Made by a program: the position numbers and the translations under genes
Notes under the pieces: model-generated
The model's input: only the letters and a program-made list of their open reading frames with translations
What the model was told of the DNA's origin: nothing
Database searches by the model: none
From: Orychophragmus violaceus
Taxonomy: Eukaryota > Streptophyta > Magnoliopsida > Brassicales > Brassicaceae
Assembly (NCBI GenBank): GCA_030180135.1
Contig: CM058235.1
Span: forward strand, 19,368,720 to 19,432,719
Length of the DNA stretch: 64,000 nt
Direction: 5' to 3'
Part shown: piece after piece, positions 34,789-47,041 of the stretch
Numbering within the stretch: the stretch's first letter is position 1
Layout of the letters: every line of letters starts with the position of its first letter

Positions 34789-37700
34789 TTAATAACAACG
34801 ACTCCCACTAAAATTAAGATCACATCTTAAGACATCTAATGCCTTTAGCAGTAGCCTGACCCTCATTCGCTCTTGCTCAGCGTGTGTCGAAAGACACTTC
34901 GTCTTGCTAAGAGTAATACCAAGAGTCATTTGCACAAAGTCCTTCTTGGAATCATACATACTGGACCTGTGTAAGACCTTATCACCATAAGTATCTTGAC
35001 ACAATCCAATTAGCTCATCCAATCTATCTCTATAGATTCTTATTCCAAGAATGTATACGGTTTCTCCCATATTTTTTCATCGAAAAAACAACTTTCGAGT
35101 CAAGTCTTAACAGACTGAAAACAATGAAATTTCATTTCCAAGAAGTAGTATGTTATCAACATACAATATTAGAAATGCAACCGCGCTCCCACTAGTCATC
35201 TTGTAAACACACGGTTCCTCTTCATTCCTGATAAAGTCAAACCTTTTGACTACTTCATTAAAACGAAGATTCCAACTCCGAGATGCTTGCTTTAATCCAT
35301 AAATGGATCGATGAAGCTTGCATATCTTTCTAGCTTCATTAGGATCAATGAAAACTTCAGGTTGTGTCAGGTACACATCCTTTTCAGGATTCCATTAAGG
35401 AAAACTGTTTTCACATCCATCTGCCAGATCTCATAACTATTATGAGTGGCGGTTGCTAGGAGAATCCGGATAGACATAAGCATGGTGTCTGGGATTAGGT
35501 TTCTTCACAGTTAATACCATGAATTTACTTGAAACCTTTTACCACCAACCTAGCTTTGTACATCTGAATATAACCATCCATGTCAACTTTTCTTCTTGAA
35601 AATCCGTTTACTCACAACGGTTTCTACACCATCGGGTAAATCAACCCAAGTCACACTTGGTTCTGTGACATGGATCCCATTTCGGATTCAGCGGCTTTCA
35701 GCAACTTTCGGAGTCAAGGCCCATCATTGCTTCTTCAAAATTCGCAGGCCCGTCACTTTCAATGATCAATGGATCACGGCAATTGGTTACGAGAAATACA
35801 CATTTCTCGGGTTCGTGACGGATCCTTTCGGATCTGCGAGCTTCAGTTTTGTGTAAAAGTCGCGCACATATCTCATATGTATACTTTTACCACGACCTAA
35901 TTAACCAAGATTCTAACCGTAGTTAATTAAATCATAAACCAAAATCAATATTTTAGTTCACGGTCTGTGTCGATCGATGCAACTTTTGTGTCGATCGACA
36001 CTTCTTCAGAAACTCGCCATTTAAATGTATATCGAATATACATTCACCAGATCCTTTATAAACTTTAGGCATCACAGGTGCATGTTCTACAACTCTTTGT
36101 AGATCCAACTGCTGCTCTTCCTCATCAGGTTGAGCAGTCTCCTGTGACTTTCGAATTTCTTCGAGTTGTACTTTTACTCCCACTGTTCTTCTTGGAAAGA
36201 AAGTCTTTCTTAAGAAAATATAGTTCCGAGCAACAAACAATTTGTTCTCGAACTGGTTGTAAAAGTAACATGCCTTGGTTTTGTTAGGACAACCAATGAA
36301 GCAGCACTTATCAGATTTGGGTGCGAGCTTATCAGAGATTAAACGTTTCATATAAGCCTCGCAGCTCCAAATCTCCATGATGGATAAATCAGAAACATTT
36401 CCATTCCACATCTCATATGGTATTTCTGTGACTGATTTTGATGGAAACCTATTTAGTGTAAACGCAGACGTTTCTAGAGCGTATTCTTAGAAGGATAATG
36501 GAAGATCTAAGTGACTCATCATTGATCGAACCACATCTAATAAAGTCCGATTCAGGAGGAGTGAATTGTGAAACACTTTCACAATCTCTCAGATGATCAC
36601 TAAATTCTTAACTTAAGTATTCACCTCCATGATCTCATCGTAGAGTTTTAATACTTTTGCCAAATTGATTATGTACTTCATTTTGGAACTCTTTGAACTT
36701 TTCAAAGATTCTGACTTATGTCTTATAAATAAGACATAACCGTACCTACTGAAAATATCAGTAAAGGTAATGAAGTACTGAAATTTTCCTCTAGCACTAG
36801 TGCTCACCGGCCCATATACATCCGTATGTATAAAGCCCAATAAGCCTCTGGCCCTTTCATTTTGATCGTTCGCAACCTGTATCGACCGACACACCGTTTG
36901 TGTCGATCGACACTACCTTTGTTGAAAGGAGCCTTTGTCGTTTTATTTAATAAACAAGATTCACTTTACTCATTATGATTCATAATCAGATGAGCCCAAA
37001 AGCCCATCACTATGGAGCTTCTGAATCTATTTCTCATTTATGTGGTCCAAAACGACAATGCCAGAGAAAAGGTTTTGATTCATATCATTTGACTAGAATC
37101 TCTTGGTACTAATGTTATAGTCAGGCATGATTTGGTTTAGAACATAAAGTCCATTCTCCAATGTATTGCTACTATAAAATATATCATTGTAATCAAATGA
37201 ATAACACTTATTCTTAATTTGAAAATTGATATCCTTCCATATCCAACCAAGGATTAGAAATAATCTTTCTGCTCATAGCAGTTACATAGTAGCAGTTTTA
37301 AGTTCAAAACATGCCATAAAGAAAACAAATGAAATACTCCTACGGCTAATGCAGCAACTCTTGCTCCATTTCACACGCGTAGATCCACTTGTCCTTTCTC
37401 CATAGTCCTACTTTTGCTCAGGTCCTGCACATTTTCACAAAACATGAGTACCACACCTGGTATCCAATACCCAATAAGTAGGACTATAAGAAGTAACATT
37501 TACTTCTTTAACATAATACCTGAAGAAAAAGTCTCGTACGTCTTCTTCAGCTTCTCATAATCTTCCAAGAATTTATTGCAGTTTCTTTTCAAATGCCCAT
37601 AACTATTACAATAACGACACTTAACATCTTCAGAAGGACCGGTTTTAACCTTAGGAGAATGGCCAGACTCGCTTGGATTCACAATGGAGCTCGTCTTGCC

Positions 37701-38164
37701 ATCACCTTTGTTCTTACCAAGTTTCTTAATTTTTTACCCTTTTGTACCATAAGGACATTTGGGGTGTCCTTCTTGATGTTAGGTTCAGCAGTCTTAAGCA
37801 TCCTATGCAATTCAGTCAACGTCTTCGTCAAGTTGTTCATGTTATAGTTCATAACAAATTGATCATAGTTTGACGGCAGTGACTGCAGAATGATGTCAGT
37901 AGCCAACTCTTGGCTACTGGGACAATCCAGTTTCCCCAGGTTATCAATATAACCCATCATCTTAATGACATGAGGACTAACTGGTTCGCTCTTTGGTAGC
38001 TTGCACTCAATCAGAGACCTAACCGTCTGGTATCTCTGAGTTCGTGCCTGCTCCTGAAACATACTTTTCAGGCCAGTGATCATCTCTTTTGGCGACTCCA
38101 CGTACTCATATTGCTTCTGAAATTCCGAGTTCATGGTAGCCAACATGAGACAACTCACATCCAC
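34789..38164 (-). pseudogene. Copia 2 gag-pol remnants
   Basis: Reading right to left: gag 38164-37679, a zinc knuckle in 37682-37500 (CRYCNSYGHLKRNC), integrase core 36894-36613 (HTDVYGPVSTSARG), integrase end/linker 36411-35953, RT 35376-35107 (YVDN in place of YVDD, so the catalytic box is changed) and the RT end 35070-34789. RNase H is deleted: the frame runs from AEQERM straight into 3' untranslated sequence. Part of a divergent LTR lies in the linker (about 35858-36056), and a palindrome pair lies before the integrase core (36879-36913). Clearly inactive. Confidence 0.88.
35858..36056 (-). repeat. Divergent Copia LTR segment embedded in Copia 2 pol
   Basis: This stretch is absent from Copia 1 pol at the same place. 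It shows the order found in Copia LTRs: a hairpin (36023-36045), a palindrome pair (cores 35971/35992), an AATTAA-rich tract and a TATA-like end. The sequence is clearly different from LTRs a-c. Confidence 0.65.
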
Positions 38165-39211
38165 CGCATCATTAGAATGCTTATCCCAAGCATCCTTATC
38201 TGACTGCCAGGCATTGGCTCAATACTTCTTGGGGAGAACTTTCTCAAGGACATAGTCCTTTTTCTCCTGTTTGAGAACAATTCTCAAGTTCCGATACCAT
38301 TCAATAAAGTTGGATCCATTTAACTTGTCCTTCTCAGGGACGGATCGCAGGGAGAAATTGTTACGATGGTTTGTGCTAGACATAGCTGAAAAACAAGGGA
38401 GGTTATAGTTATGATGTTCAAGAAATGAGAAGTCTTAACTATTAAGAAAACTCGCATTATATTCAAAAAATGTTTCCTCAGATGAATATAATGATCCAAG
38501 ACCCATACTTCACTAAACTTGAGTGAGCCACTGGCTATCACCCAAATTTTAGCTATCTAGGTAAGAAACAACCTTGCTAGTTATATCCAATATAACTCTT
38601 GGTTGTGGATTGACATCTCATGTCAAATCCACCTGATGTCTCTGAGCCCAAAACGATTTTGATGGCCCAGTCAAGTAAACCAATCTCTTCAGTCATGTAA
38701 TTGTTGATGTCTTGCACTGCAAGTCCATCAACACGATTACCTCCTGTCTTACTCATGAAATTGTGGACATCTTGCACTGCAAGTCTATCGCACAATTAAA
38801 TGGGTCTTGACAGTTGACAAGATTGGAAAGACATCAAGTATCACTTGATATTTGGTTGAGGAACGGAACCATTTAAAACGTTCAGTTTTATTATGTTTTA
38901 ATTCTTCTAATTAAATGATTTGTCTTGGTTTGGTTCTGTGGTTTCAGGTTCCATAACCTAAACCATCGAATCTGGTGTCGACCGACACTACTTTAGTGTC
39001 GATCGATGTAGATTAACCAAAATCAATCTGCGATAACCGATCAATCCAATTGATCCGGTTTTGAGTACCGGTCAGTGTCGATCGATGCTACATTAACATC
39101 AGTCGATACCAACCCACTCACAATAAACCATTCTTAGCGTTTAACCATCATTAACCAAGCTCGATAACCGGTCCAATCCAATTGAACTGATTCATCAATC
39201 TAGCGAGGTGT

Positions 39212-39317
39212 GTGTCGACCGACACAACGCTTGTGTCGATCGACACTAGGCGAAACCTAAGTTTTATTCGGGTTTTCGCCCTGTGTCGATCGACGCCGGA
39301 TTGGCATCGATCGACAC
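39212..39317 (-). repeat. Palindrome pairs in Copia 2 leader
   Basis: Pairs with cores at 39216/39237 and 39287/39308. Two more lie at 38979/39000 and 39079/39100. All four are spaced 21 bp. Confidence 0.9.
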
Positions 39318-39468
39318 CATGCGAAAAACCCTAAAACGTTTTCGAACAAAAAACTCTAAACTAGGTTACTTTGATCAAAACGAGTTTTAGCATGCTTGTA
39401 TCAATTATACAGAGATCTAGATTCAACTAATCTAATCATCATGCTACTGATTCAATAGAACCCTAAGG

Positions 39469-39480
39469 CTCTGATACCAC
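39469..39480 (-). other. Primer binding site of Copia 2 (minus strand)
   Basis: CTCTGATACCAC is the reverse complement of the tRNA-Met primer site, beside LTR b. Confidence 0.85.
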
Positions 39481-40205
39481 TGAAGGAATTTCTAGCAGAT
39501 CCTAATCCAATTAGGCAATCCTGGTCTGAATTCCAAGCCTAGGATCTAGGGTTCATGTAATTGAATCATTAGGATCTCAGAATTACCTGGTGATTAGCAG
39601 CGGAAGATTTGCAGATAATCGAGATCTAGAGCGCCTCAAATGCTGCGCCTCTACTGGTATCCACACGCACACAAACTGAACAGGAGGGATGCTAGTGCCT
39701 ATCGAGATCTAATCTCTTGAGAGGTTTCTTTTCTAGTTATGGTGGGCGTGAATTAGGTTAAAAAATCGAGTTTAGGTCGACCATATATCTTATATATGTC
39801 GACTTAAACCGCAACGGAATTAACCAACGATTAAACCGAATTAATCTGGTAATCCGCGAGTCGTGTCGACCGACACACTCTCTGTGTCGATCGACACTGT
39901 CGATCTGTGTCGACCGACACACTTAGTGCGTCGATCGACACTGCCCAGAAACTTAGTATTGAATGCATATCAAATATGCATTCACTCGATCATTACATTA
40001 ATGATCAACCTCACATACAACGTCCAGTTTGCTTAGGTGTGTGATCCTGTAGGATCATATAACACTAGCAATGAGTTCTCAACCCATTGGTCATAAGTGG
40101 CTTCTAGCAAAGCGTTATGACTGCCTAGTGTCATATGATTGTCTCATCTCGACAATTCGACTTTCTCTCAGAGTAAGTACAATAGATTTCAGGACATTCC
40201 CAACA
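39481..40205 (-). repeat. Copia array LTR b
   Basis: 725 bp, shared between the full internal copy on its left and the partial copy on its right. It differs from LTR a at roughly a dozen positions by eye. Confidence 0.92.
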
Positions 40206-41516
40206 ATCTTCCACTTGTACTGGAATCATCTATTCCTTTAATCCCTTTGTCACTATATCTCGATCTGGCATAAGGCAAGATCTGTGTCACCCTTATTTAG
40301 CCAAGATCATGTTCATCAAACTCCGATTTATACTGACAAGACAAACGACTGACAATCACCTCGTTTGAGTGTGACCACACATTTCTCAGTATCAAATCTT
40401 CGATGGGCCCTGAGATATTTATCTCCTATTATATAGGAGGGACAAATCCCATCTTGTTCCATCCCTGTTTCTTCACACGCTTCATGACACGCCCAATCAA
40501 TGCCTTTATAGTCACCAGTTACGGCTGACGTTTGACAAGGTTAAAGCGGACCAATTCACATGTAAGAAAACATGATGAACTCAGGTTTAAGGACTATACT
40601 CTATAGTCGTAATGAAAACTCTCATGACACTTATATAACTATCTCGTAGAGTTCTCATCAGTGGGTCATGTCCGATCCTGTGTTCTCCAACACATATCTA
40701 TGTGATTGACTTTAATACTCTTATTAATGACTCCATGAAACTTAGTCATCAGTCACCTCACATACTAGTCTCACGTGGTTGTTAATGTCCCACTTTAACA
40801 ACCTTGACCAGGGACCAACATAATTTATGTCATTTATTATCTATAGGGTTTCATGATCAAGTCACATACTTGATGACCTATAAAATGTCATAAATTACTT
40901 TGGGACTATTATTTAATAACCATTATTAAATAATACAGATGTCAGATTTCAATAACATAATCAAATTATGTTTATACGAACATCATATCATAACTAAAAT
41001 TAATAACAACGACTCCCACTAAAATTAAGATCACATCTTAAGACATCTAATGCCTTTAGCAGTAGCCTGACCCTCATTCGCTCTTGCTCAGCGTGTGTCG
41101 AAAGACACTGCGTCTTGCTAAGAGTAATACCAAGAGTCATTTGCACAAAGTCCTTCTTGGAATCATACATACTGGACCTGTGTAAGACCTTATCACCATA
41201 AGTATCTTGACACAATCCAATTAGCTCATCCAATCTATCTCTATAGATTCTTATTCCAAGAATGTATACGGTTTCTCCCATATTTTTTCATCGAAAAAAC
41301 AACTTTCGAGTCAAGTCTTAACAGACTGAAAACAATGAAATTTCATTTCCAAGAAGTAGTATGTTATCAACATACAATATTAGAAATGCAACCGCGCTCC
41401 CACTAGTCATCTTGTAAACACACGGTTCCTCTTCGTTCCTGATAAAGTCAAACCTTTTGACTACTTCATTAAAACGAAGATTCCAACTCCGAGATGCTTG
41501 CTTTAATCCATAAATG
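40206..41516 (-). mobile_element. Partial duplicate of Copia 2 internal region
   Basis: Matches 33995 to about 35320 with only about four or five substitutions, including the same RNase H deletion (RT-end frame 41281-41000). It stops at ATGGATC, where the Gypsy LTR flank begins. Confidence 0.92.
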
Positions 41517-41591
41517 GATCAGATAAGCATGTTAGGGTTTAAAGAATTAAAAGGTTAATTGGTTGCGTGCCGCTAGGTTGTTAGTAATGAT
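41517..41591 (+). repeat. Duplicated flank: second copy of Gypsy LTR piece
   Basis: Repeats 33193-33265 (GGATCAGATAAGCATG … GTTAGTAATGAT) and ends with its own copy of the ATGAT target site. Confidence 0.95.
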
Positions 41592-42271
41592 TGAAGGAAT
41601 TTCTAGCAGATCCTAATCCAATTAGGAAATCCTGGTCTGAATTCCAAGCCTAGGATCTAGGGTTCATGTAATTGAATCATTAGGATCTCAGAATTACCTG
41701 GTGATTAGCAGCGGAAGATTTGCAGATAATCGAGATCTAGAGCGCCTCAAATGCTGCGCCTCTACTGGTATCCACACGCACACAAACTGAACAGGAGGGA
41801 TGCTAGTGCCTATCGAGATCTAATCTCTTGAGAGGTTTCTTTTCTAGTTCTGGTGGCCGTGAATTAGGTTAAAAATCGAGTTTAGGACGACCATATATTT
41901 TATATATGTCGACTTAAACCGCAACGGAATTAACCAACGATTAAACCGAGTTAATCTGGTAATCCGCGAGTCGTGTCGACCGACACGCTTAGTGCGTCGA
42001 TCGACACTGCCCAGAAACTTAGTATTGAATGCATATCAAATATGCATTCACTCGATCATTACATTAATGATCAACCTCACATACAACGTCCAGTTTGCTT
42101 AGGTGTGTGACCCTGTAGGATCTTATAACACTAGCAATGAGTTCTCAACCCATTGGTCATAAGTGGCTTCTAGCAAAGCGTTATGACTGCCTAGTGTCAT
42201 ATGATTGTCTCATCTCGACAATTCGACTTTCTCTCAGAGTAAGTACAATAGATTTCAGGACATTCCCAACA
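41592..42271 (-). repeat. Copia array LTR c
   Basis: 680 bp. It has lost one palindrome pair: only cores 41977/41998 remain where LTRs a and b have four, consistent with slippage or recombination between pairs. Followed by ATGAT and Gypsy LTR. Confidence 0.92.
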
Positions 42272-42276
42272 ATGAT

Positions 42277-44079
42277 TGACTGTTGCATTCATATAGACCG
42301 TTGAGTAGGACCGTATATGCATTTATATTGTATAAGAATGATAATTAATGAATCTATATACAGGAATTAAGATGACATTAAATTACGGATTAAACATAAA
42401 CGAACGTATAGAATATGATAACGGGATCGGAGTTTAGGTTTAATAGCGGGATTGGGTAATGAATAAAGTTAATTAATAATGAGACGTCGGGGAGTTAGTA
42501 AGTTTACTAACTCTAAACCGACAGATCGAGGAGTTAATAAAAGATATCTAGAATGGTTTAAATGAGGAAGTGGTGTGTGTTGTAAGCCTTCTACGGATTA
42601 GCAATCCGCTAACCCAAGGTAGCGGACGAGAATGAATTAAAAGACTTAGAAACCCTAATAGGCCTGCTTGTGTTGTGATTGTTGTGATTGTGTGATTGAT
42701 TGTGATTGCGTGATTGTATTGCTGTTGTTGTGAGCTTTGTGTGCAGGCTTGTTAGACTGCTCGGTGTTGGGCCGAGCAGTTGTTGTGGACACTTACTCCG
42801 GTCACGGGACCAGGTAAGTTAGTGGTGCTGACTAGGTAACTTACCTAGTCAGAGCGGTGAGATTGGTAGTGTTGAGGCTTGCGGAATGGTTGGGGTTTTC
42901 TTTTATTATTGATATTGAATGCGTGATCTGTGCTAGAGTCCCAGCGAGTCTGCGTGTTTACATTTCTGCACTAAGACTCTAGGGTGCGTTAGATTCCGCA
43001 AGCCTAGGTTTTGTTTACGTTCCGGTACTTCCGACCCGATTGGATCCTCGGGTTTTACCTAATCGGATCATGGTGATTCCGGTTATGGTGTTAACCTACT
43101 GGGTGACGCCGGTAGGTGTGTGATTCGGAGAATACGGGGTCATGTCCTAGGGCCGAATTACATGGAAACTCTGGCTCTCTAGGGGTAGTCCGAGTCACCG
43201 CGTATCGATGGACGGAGAACGGTGTCCTATTCGTGGGACCTTGTGTACACGTTTAGGAGTCGTGGGTTAGTTACCACATAGGTGACATTGTAAACCCGTG
43301 GAAGTTACCGAGTTCGTAGGGCCCAGTGTTGTTTGATATTTCTTTTGTTGCGCGATAGATAGATCGAGTCCAATCGAGGACATGTGCCGCAGTGCCTTCG
43401 ATTTACCTTAATTCTCTTTATCTTTGGCATTGATTGTGTGTGTGGGTTTATCACGACGTGGTAGTGCGTGATCGACCATTTATTCCTGTTGATTGTTATT
43501 TTGGGTTTTGGGGCGGGAATCTGTAGTTCTAAATAGACTAGAAGCCATTAGTGGGGAGCCGATTCACTGGGTGATCATAGATCGCTCATTAGACTCTTTT
43601 TGTGTTTTTCAGGTTTAGCTGCGACGGACGCGGGAAGCCTCGGTGTAGTTTCGGGATGGCTTGTGACGGGATTTGATTCGGGGTTTTGGATGTTTTATTT
43701 TCGGTTCGGCTTTGACGCCCTTTTATGTGTTTGATTTACTTATGTGCTTTGAGATGACGATTGTTTGTAAAAATTCTATTAAACGTTGTGCTGAACGTTT
43801 GGTTACTCAGAAATGAAATTGTTTCCCTGATATGAGGTTTCGTCCGAACCGACACAACTCACCGAAGTGGTACAAGGTGTACAACTTGTATTACGAAAGT
43901 GAGGATAGCGAGGTCAAAGATGGATTAGTGCGAGCCTCTGTCTCAAACCGATCCGTCTCTGACTTCGTCTTGTGACGAACTTTTCCTGTTCGACTTGCTC
44001 GGGTTCGATCGGTCATGTTCTTGTTTGATTGTTGACCGGTCAGCTCGACGGTCAGCGGAGAATGGGAAAGGGGCGTTAC
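42277..44079 (+). repeat. Right LTR of Gypsy element, piece 4 (3' end)
   Basis: Collinear with about 16209-17998. About 28 differences in 1.8 kb by eye. It ends GGGGCGTTAC and passes into unrelated sequence. Confidence 0.9.
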
Positions 44080-44335
44080 GTCCTCTGATCACCAACATCT
44101 CTCTCACGCCATGATACTCAATGGTGTCTTCTCCTTCTCTTCCTGCTCGTCCTAAGACACATAGTCTCATGTGGAACTCATGATCATGACCCTTTGGTTC
44201 GTTCCATGTAAACTCTTCCTTGACATTTGAAACATGAGATATCTATAGCTCTGAAATTATTAGGAAACTTACTTGGTTCAGGCCGGTTGAACTTTGGAGT
44301 CCTGGTATTAGGGTTATTGAACCATGATTAAACTT

Positions 44336-44720
44336 CTACAACCTTGCCTTTGTTGGGCGGGCGGGGGGGGGGGGGGGGGGGGGAGGGGGTTGGGGCAACC
44401 ATATTATAATTTTTGTGGTTCTACTAGTGGCAGCTACCTTACGCTTGATATGTTGCTCAGCTTGGATGGATATGTGAAGTAGCTCGGACATATCATGATA
44501 GGGCTGCCTCTCTACCTTCCTTGCAATGTGGCCATGCAGTCCATCTATTAATTGATCCATGATAGTCTCTTATGAATCATCTAGATCAAGTCAGTTTATC
44601 ATCTGCTTAAACTACTCAAAGTACTCTTCCTCCAATATGTTTCCCTGACAGCTTTCGAAACTTCTTTTAAAAGTCTTTATGCAAAATTTGGACGTGCATA
44701 CCTTCTCCTTAGGTGGTATT
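44336..44720 (-). pseudogene. Gypsy gag fragment
   Basis: The minus frame 44560-44336 reads QLIDGLHGHIARKVERQPYH then MSELLHISIQAEQHIKRK, the end of a plant Gypsy retrotransposon-gag domain. Weaker gag-like sequence with stops continues to about 44720. The C-terminal poly-Pro of the frame comes from the G tract at 44363-44389. No LTR pairing could be shown. Confidence 0.7.
44363..44398 (+). repeat. Poly(G) tract
   Basis: A run of 21 G, then A, five G, TT and four G. Low-complexity, potential G-quadruplex. Confidence 0.95.
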
Positions 44721-44739
44721 TCATGGACGCTTGATACTA

Positions 44740-45840
44740 GATTTTTTAAAGTTATTGTAATTAATTCCTCAAACCTACAAGACAAATATCATTGTAGTAT
44801 ATGGTGAGGTTGTCGAAATCCTAATTGGGTAGTCTAGTACGGTATAAATGCATATAACTTATCAAGCTAAGCCAAGAAAAGAAGGCTTTAAGGCTAACAG
44901 TCCTGAGTGACAAATGATGGCAAGAAACAAGGAATAAGTTGAGGAATTCGAAATTTGCAATAAGAACAAGAAAGAAGCTAAACAAGAAGTTAAAGGTTCA
45001 TACCGCTTTCTTCACTCCGCAAATGAGACAGAAAGTGAGAGGAAAAAGCCAAGTTTAAAAGAAGGTCTAGGATGAGGTCAATGTATTAAAGCTAGCTAGA
45101 GATGATCATGAGTGTCTATCAAACATTCACACATGCAAATGATGGCTTAATGACCCTAATACTAGTTAATCACATTTTATGATAATCATGCAACATTCCA
45201 TTTCGAAATTTCAAATCACAAGATAGCATGCATTATAATAAATTACAAAACCATCAAGCAAGCTTAATACTTTAGTCAAAAACACTAAATTAGATTAATC
45301 ATATTCCTAGCAATAATCCCTTTGATAAATCCCTAATCAAGAAAAATCTACCAATTGTGTTTATGAAACAATCAAGCATTCTAAACAAGTTCTTATAACC
45401 ATAAAAATCTTAAGCATAAATTCTCATTGCATAAGCATGCAGAATCTCTAATTAAGTTCACTCAAGCATTTCTTCAACACCTTTCGGGCAAAAAAAGTCT
45501 ATGATCTAGATCATAACTTTCTTGCAAATCTATCCTAAAGATCAACCTAATAGAGAAGGATTAGTATTAAATAAGCACCAAGAACTCTAGATCATCTCTA
45601 ATCTAACCCTAATCTACCTCATCCTTAATACCAAAGAAGATTACTCACTAATCATGGAGATTCCAACAAAACTCATAGAGATTATATGAGAAATCATGAT
45701 TATGAAGAGAAATAAAGAAGATATTAAGATTAAAGAAGTAAAAATTGCATTAAAACATAAGAAGAAATGTTTACAAAGCTCTTAGATCTAAAATAGGTAA
45801 GGACAATTTTATTTGAATAGAAGATGGCTAATTTTTAGGT
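44740..45840 (-). repeat. Degraded LTR-like sequence, probably Athila-related
   Basis: AT-rich, non-coding. Its layout resembles the minus-strand Athila-like LTR at 56303-57498: TAGTATA…GGTTGTCGAA near the left end, then a series of AATCTA/CTAAACC-type phrases. Alignment by eye is patchy and no termini or target duplication were found. Confidence 0.35.
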
Positions 45841-46028
45841 CCAAACAGATATGTATAGGCTAAGGAGTCGATAGATCATTTTCGCTCGGTAGGGGTTGGT
45901 CGCAGTCCAGCCAAACCGCGTGACCGGGTCGTTATGGAGCTGGGATGCGAACTGAAAAAATTGGGCCGACGATCTTGGTTGACTCGGGTCGTGATGGCTC
46001 GCTCGTGTGGATGAGCTGGGATGTGGAG
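45841..46028. other. Unassigned sequence left of the solo LTR
   Basis: GC-richer sequence with no domain. It ends in TGGAG, the target duplication of the solo LTR. The same host sequence should continue at 51966. Confidence 0.4.
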
Positions 46029-47033
46029 TGTAACGCCCCTTTCCCATTATCCGCTGACCGTCGAGCTAACCGGTCAACAATCAAACAAGAACATGACCAA
46101 CACGAGCCCGAGAAAGTCAAACGGGAAAAATTCGTCACAAGAGGAAGCCAGAGACATATCGGTTTGAGACAAGGCTCGCACTGACCCGTCCTTGACCCCG
46201 CTATCATCACTTCCACAATACAAAGCTTCACAGCCTGTACTGCTTCCGTGAGTTGTGTCGGTTCGGACTAAACCATTGTATCAGGGAAGCATGTTCATTA
46301 CTGAGTAAATAAACATTTACATAACGTTTACCGAATTACAAACAATTTGCCATTTCCAATCAAATCACCAACTCAAACAACAAAATGGCTCCGAAGTCGA
46401 ACCGAGAAAAACACAAAAACGTCGAATCAAAACCCCGACACAAGCGATCCCAAAACTACACCGAGGACCTCCCGTGTAATGACCCTCCCGAAGGAGTAAA
46501 ACGTCAGCACGAGAAATACGACCAGTTGGGATGGATCGGGCGAAGATCGACGAAAACTCAAAGTTGTGCGATCGACGTCAAATTGATGTCGTTAGCCAAA
46601 GAGAGCATTCTAAGACCTTTGGTCGAGTCATAATTCAAATGGGACGAGCGGATTCAGAGATGGTCGAAGACCAAGGAGGGCGGTCGAGGAACGGCTGAAA
46701 AATCAAAATTTTCAGAATGTTGGGACATTAGTATGTGGTGATAGAGGAGTTCAAACTAAGACTTTGGGTCAAATCAGAATTTTAAAAGAGTGAACGGTTT
46801 AAGAGATATCCGCGTTGCGACTAAATCGGGTGTATCGGGTTAGAAGCACGACGTGTCGGGGCGCATGGAAGGAAGGGTGGCCACGCCTGGGCTTGGATGA
46901 GTGTCCACCAGGTGTCTCAGGAAGAGCTGAGTTGTGTCTGAGTGTCCAACGAGGTATCGCCGCGCATGGCCGCCGCCGGAACGGACCAATTGGAGGCCGC
47001 CGTGTAGTTTTGCCACCTCCTCCTTATTTTTAC

Positions 47034-47041
47034 TATAAATA
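47034..47041 (+). promoter_or_regulatory. TATA box of the 2.5-kb LTR
   Basis: TATAAATA followed by a C-rich stretch and a GAGAGA-rich tract, a good plant core-promoter context. Confidence 0.65.

Larger units (their letters stand above)
33266..42271 (-). mobile_element. Minus-strand Copia array: LTR-internal-LTR-partial internal-flank-LTR
   Basis: LTRs at 33266-33994, 39481-40205 and 41592-42271. One full-length (deleted) internal region lies at 33995-39480 and a partial internal copy at 40206 to about 41515. The partial copy joins at GGATC to a 75-bp duplicate of the Gypsy LTR flank, followed by the third LTR. The outermost ATGAT (33261-33265 and 42272-42276) is one target duplication, so this began as a single insertion later rearranged. 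Coding remains are broken and RNase H is missing in both internal copies. Confidence 0.92.
14421..44079 (+). mobile_element. Non-autonomous Gypsy-type LTR element with 3.6-kb LTRs (contains three nested elements)
   Basis: The left LTR is 14421-17999 and the internal region 18000-20680. The right LTR is in four pieces (20681-21123, 28348-29495, 33066-33265, 42277-44079) that add up to about 3.59 kb once the inserts and one copy of each target duplication are removed. The LTRs start TGATACCCCG and end GGGGCGTTAC(A). The primer site matches initiator tRNA-Met. The internal region is only 2.7 kb and holds gag-like sequence with two zinc knuckles but no protease, RT or integrase, so it resembles a LARD-type derivative. 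The two LTRs differ by roughly 1.5-2% by eye. TG…CGTTACA ends and the primer site resemble chromovirus elements, but without pol that is inference. The right end lacks the final A, so its border may be clipped. Confidence 0.85.
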
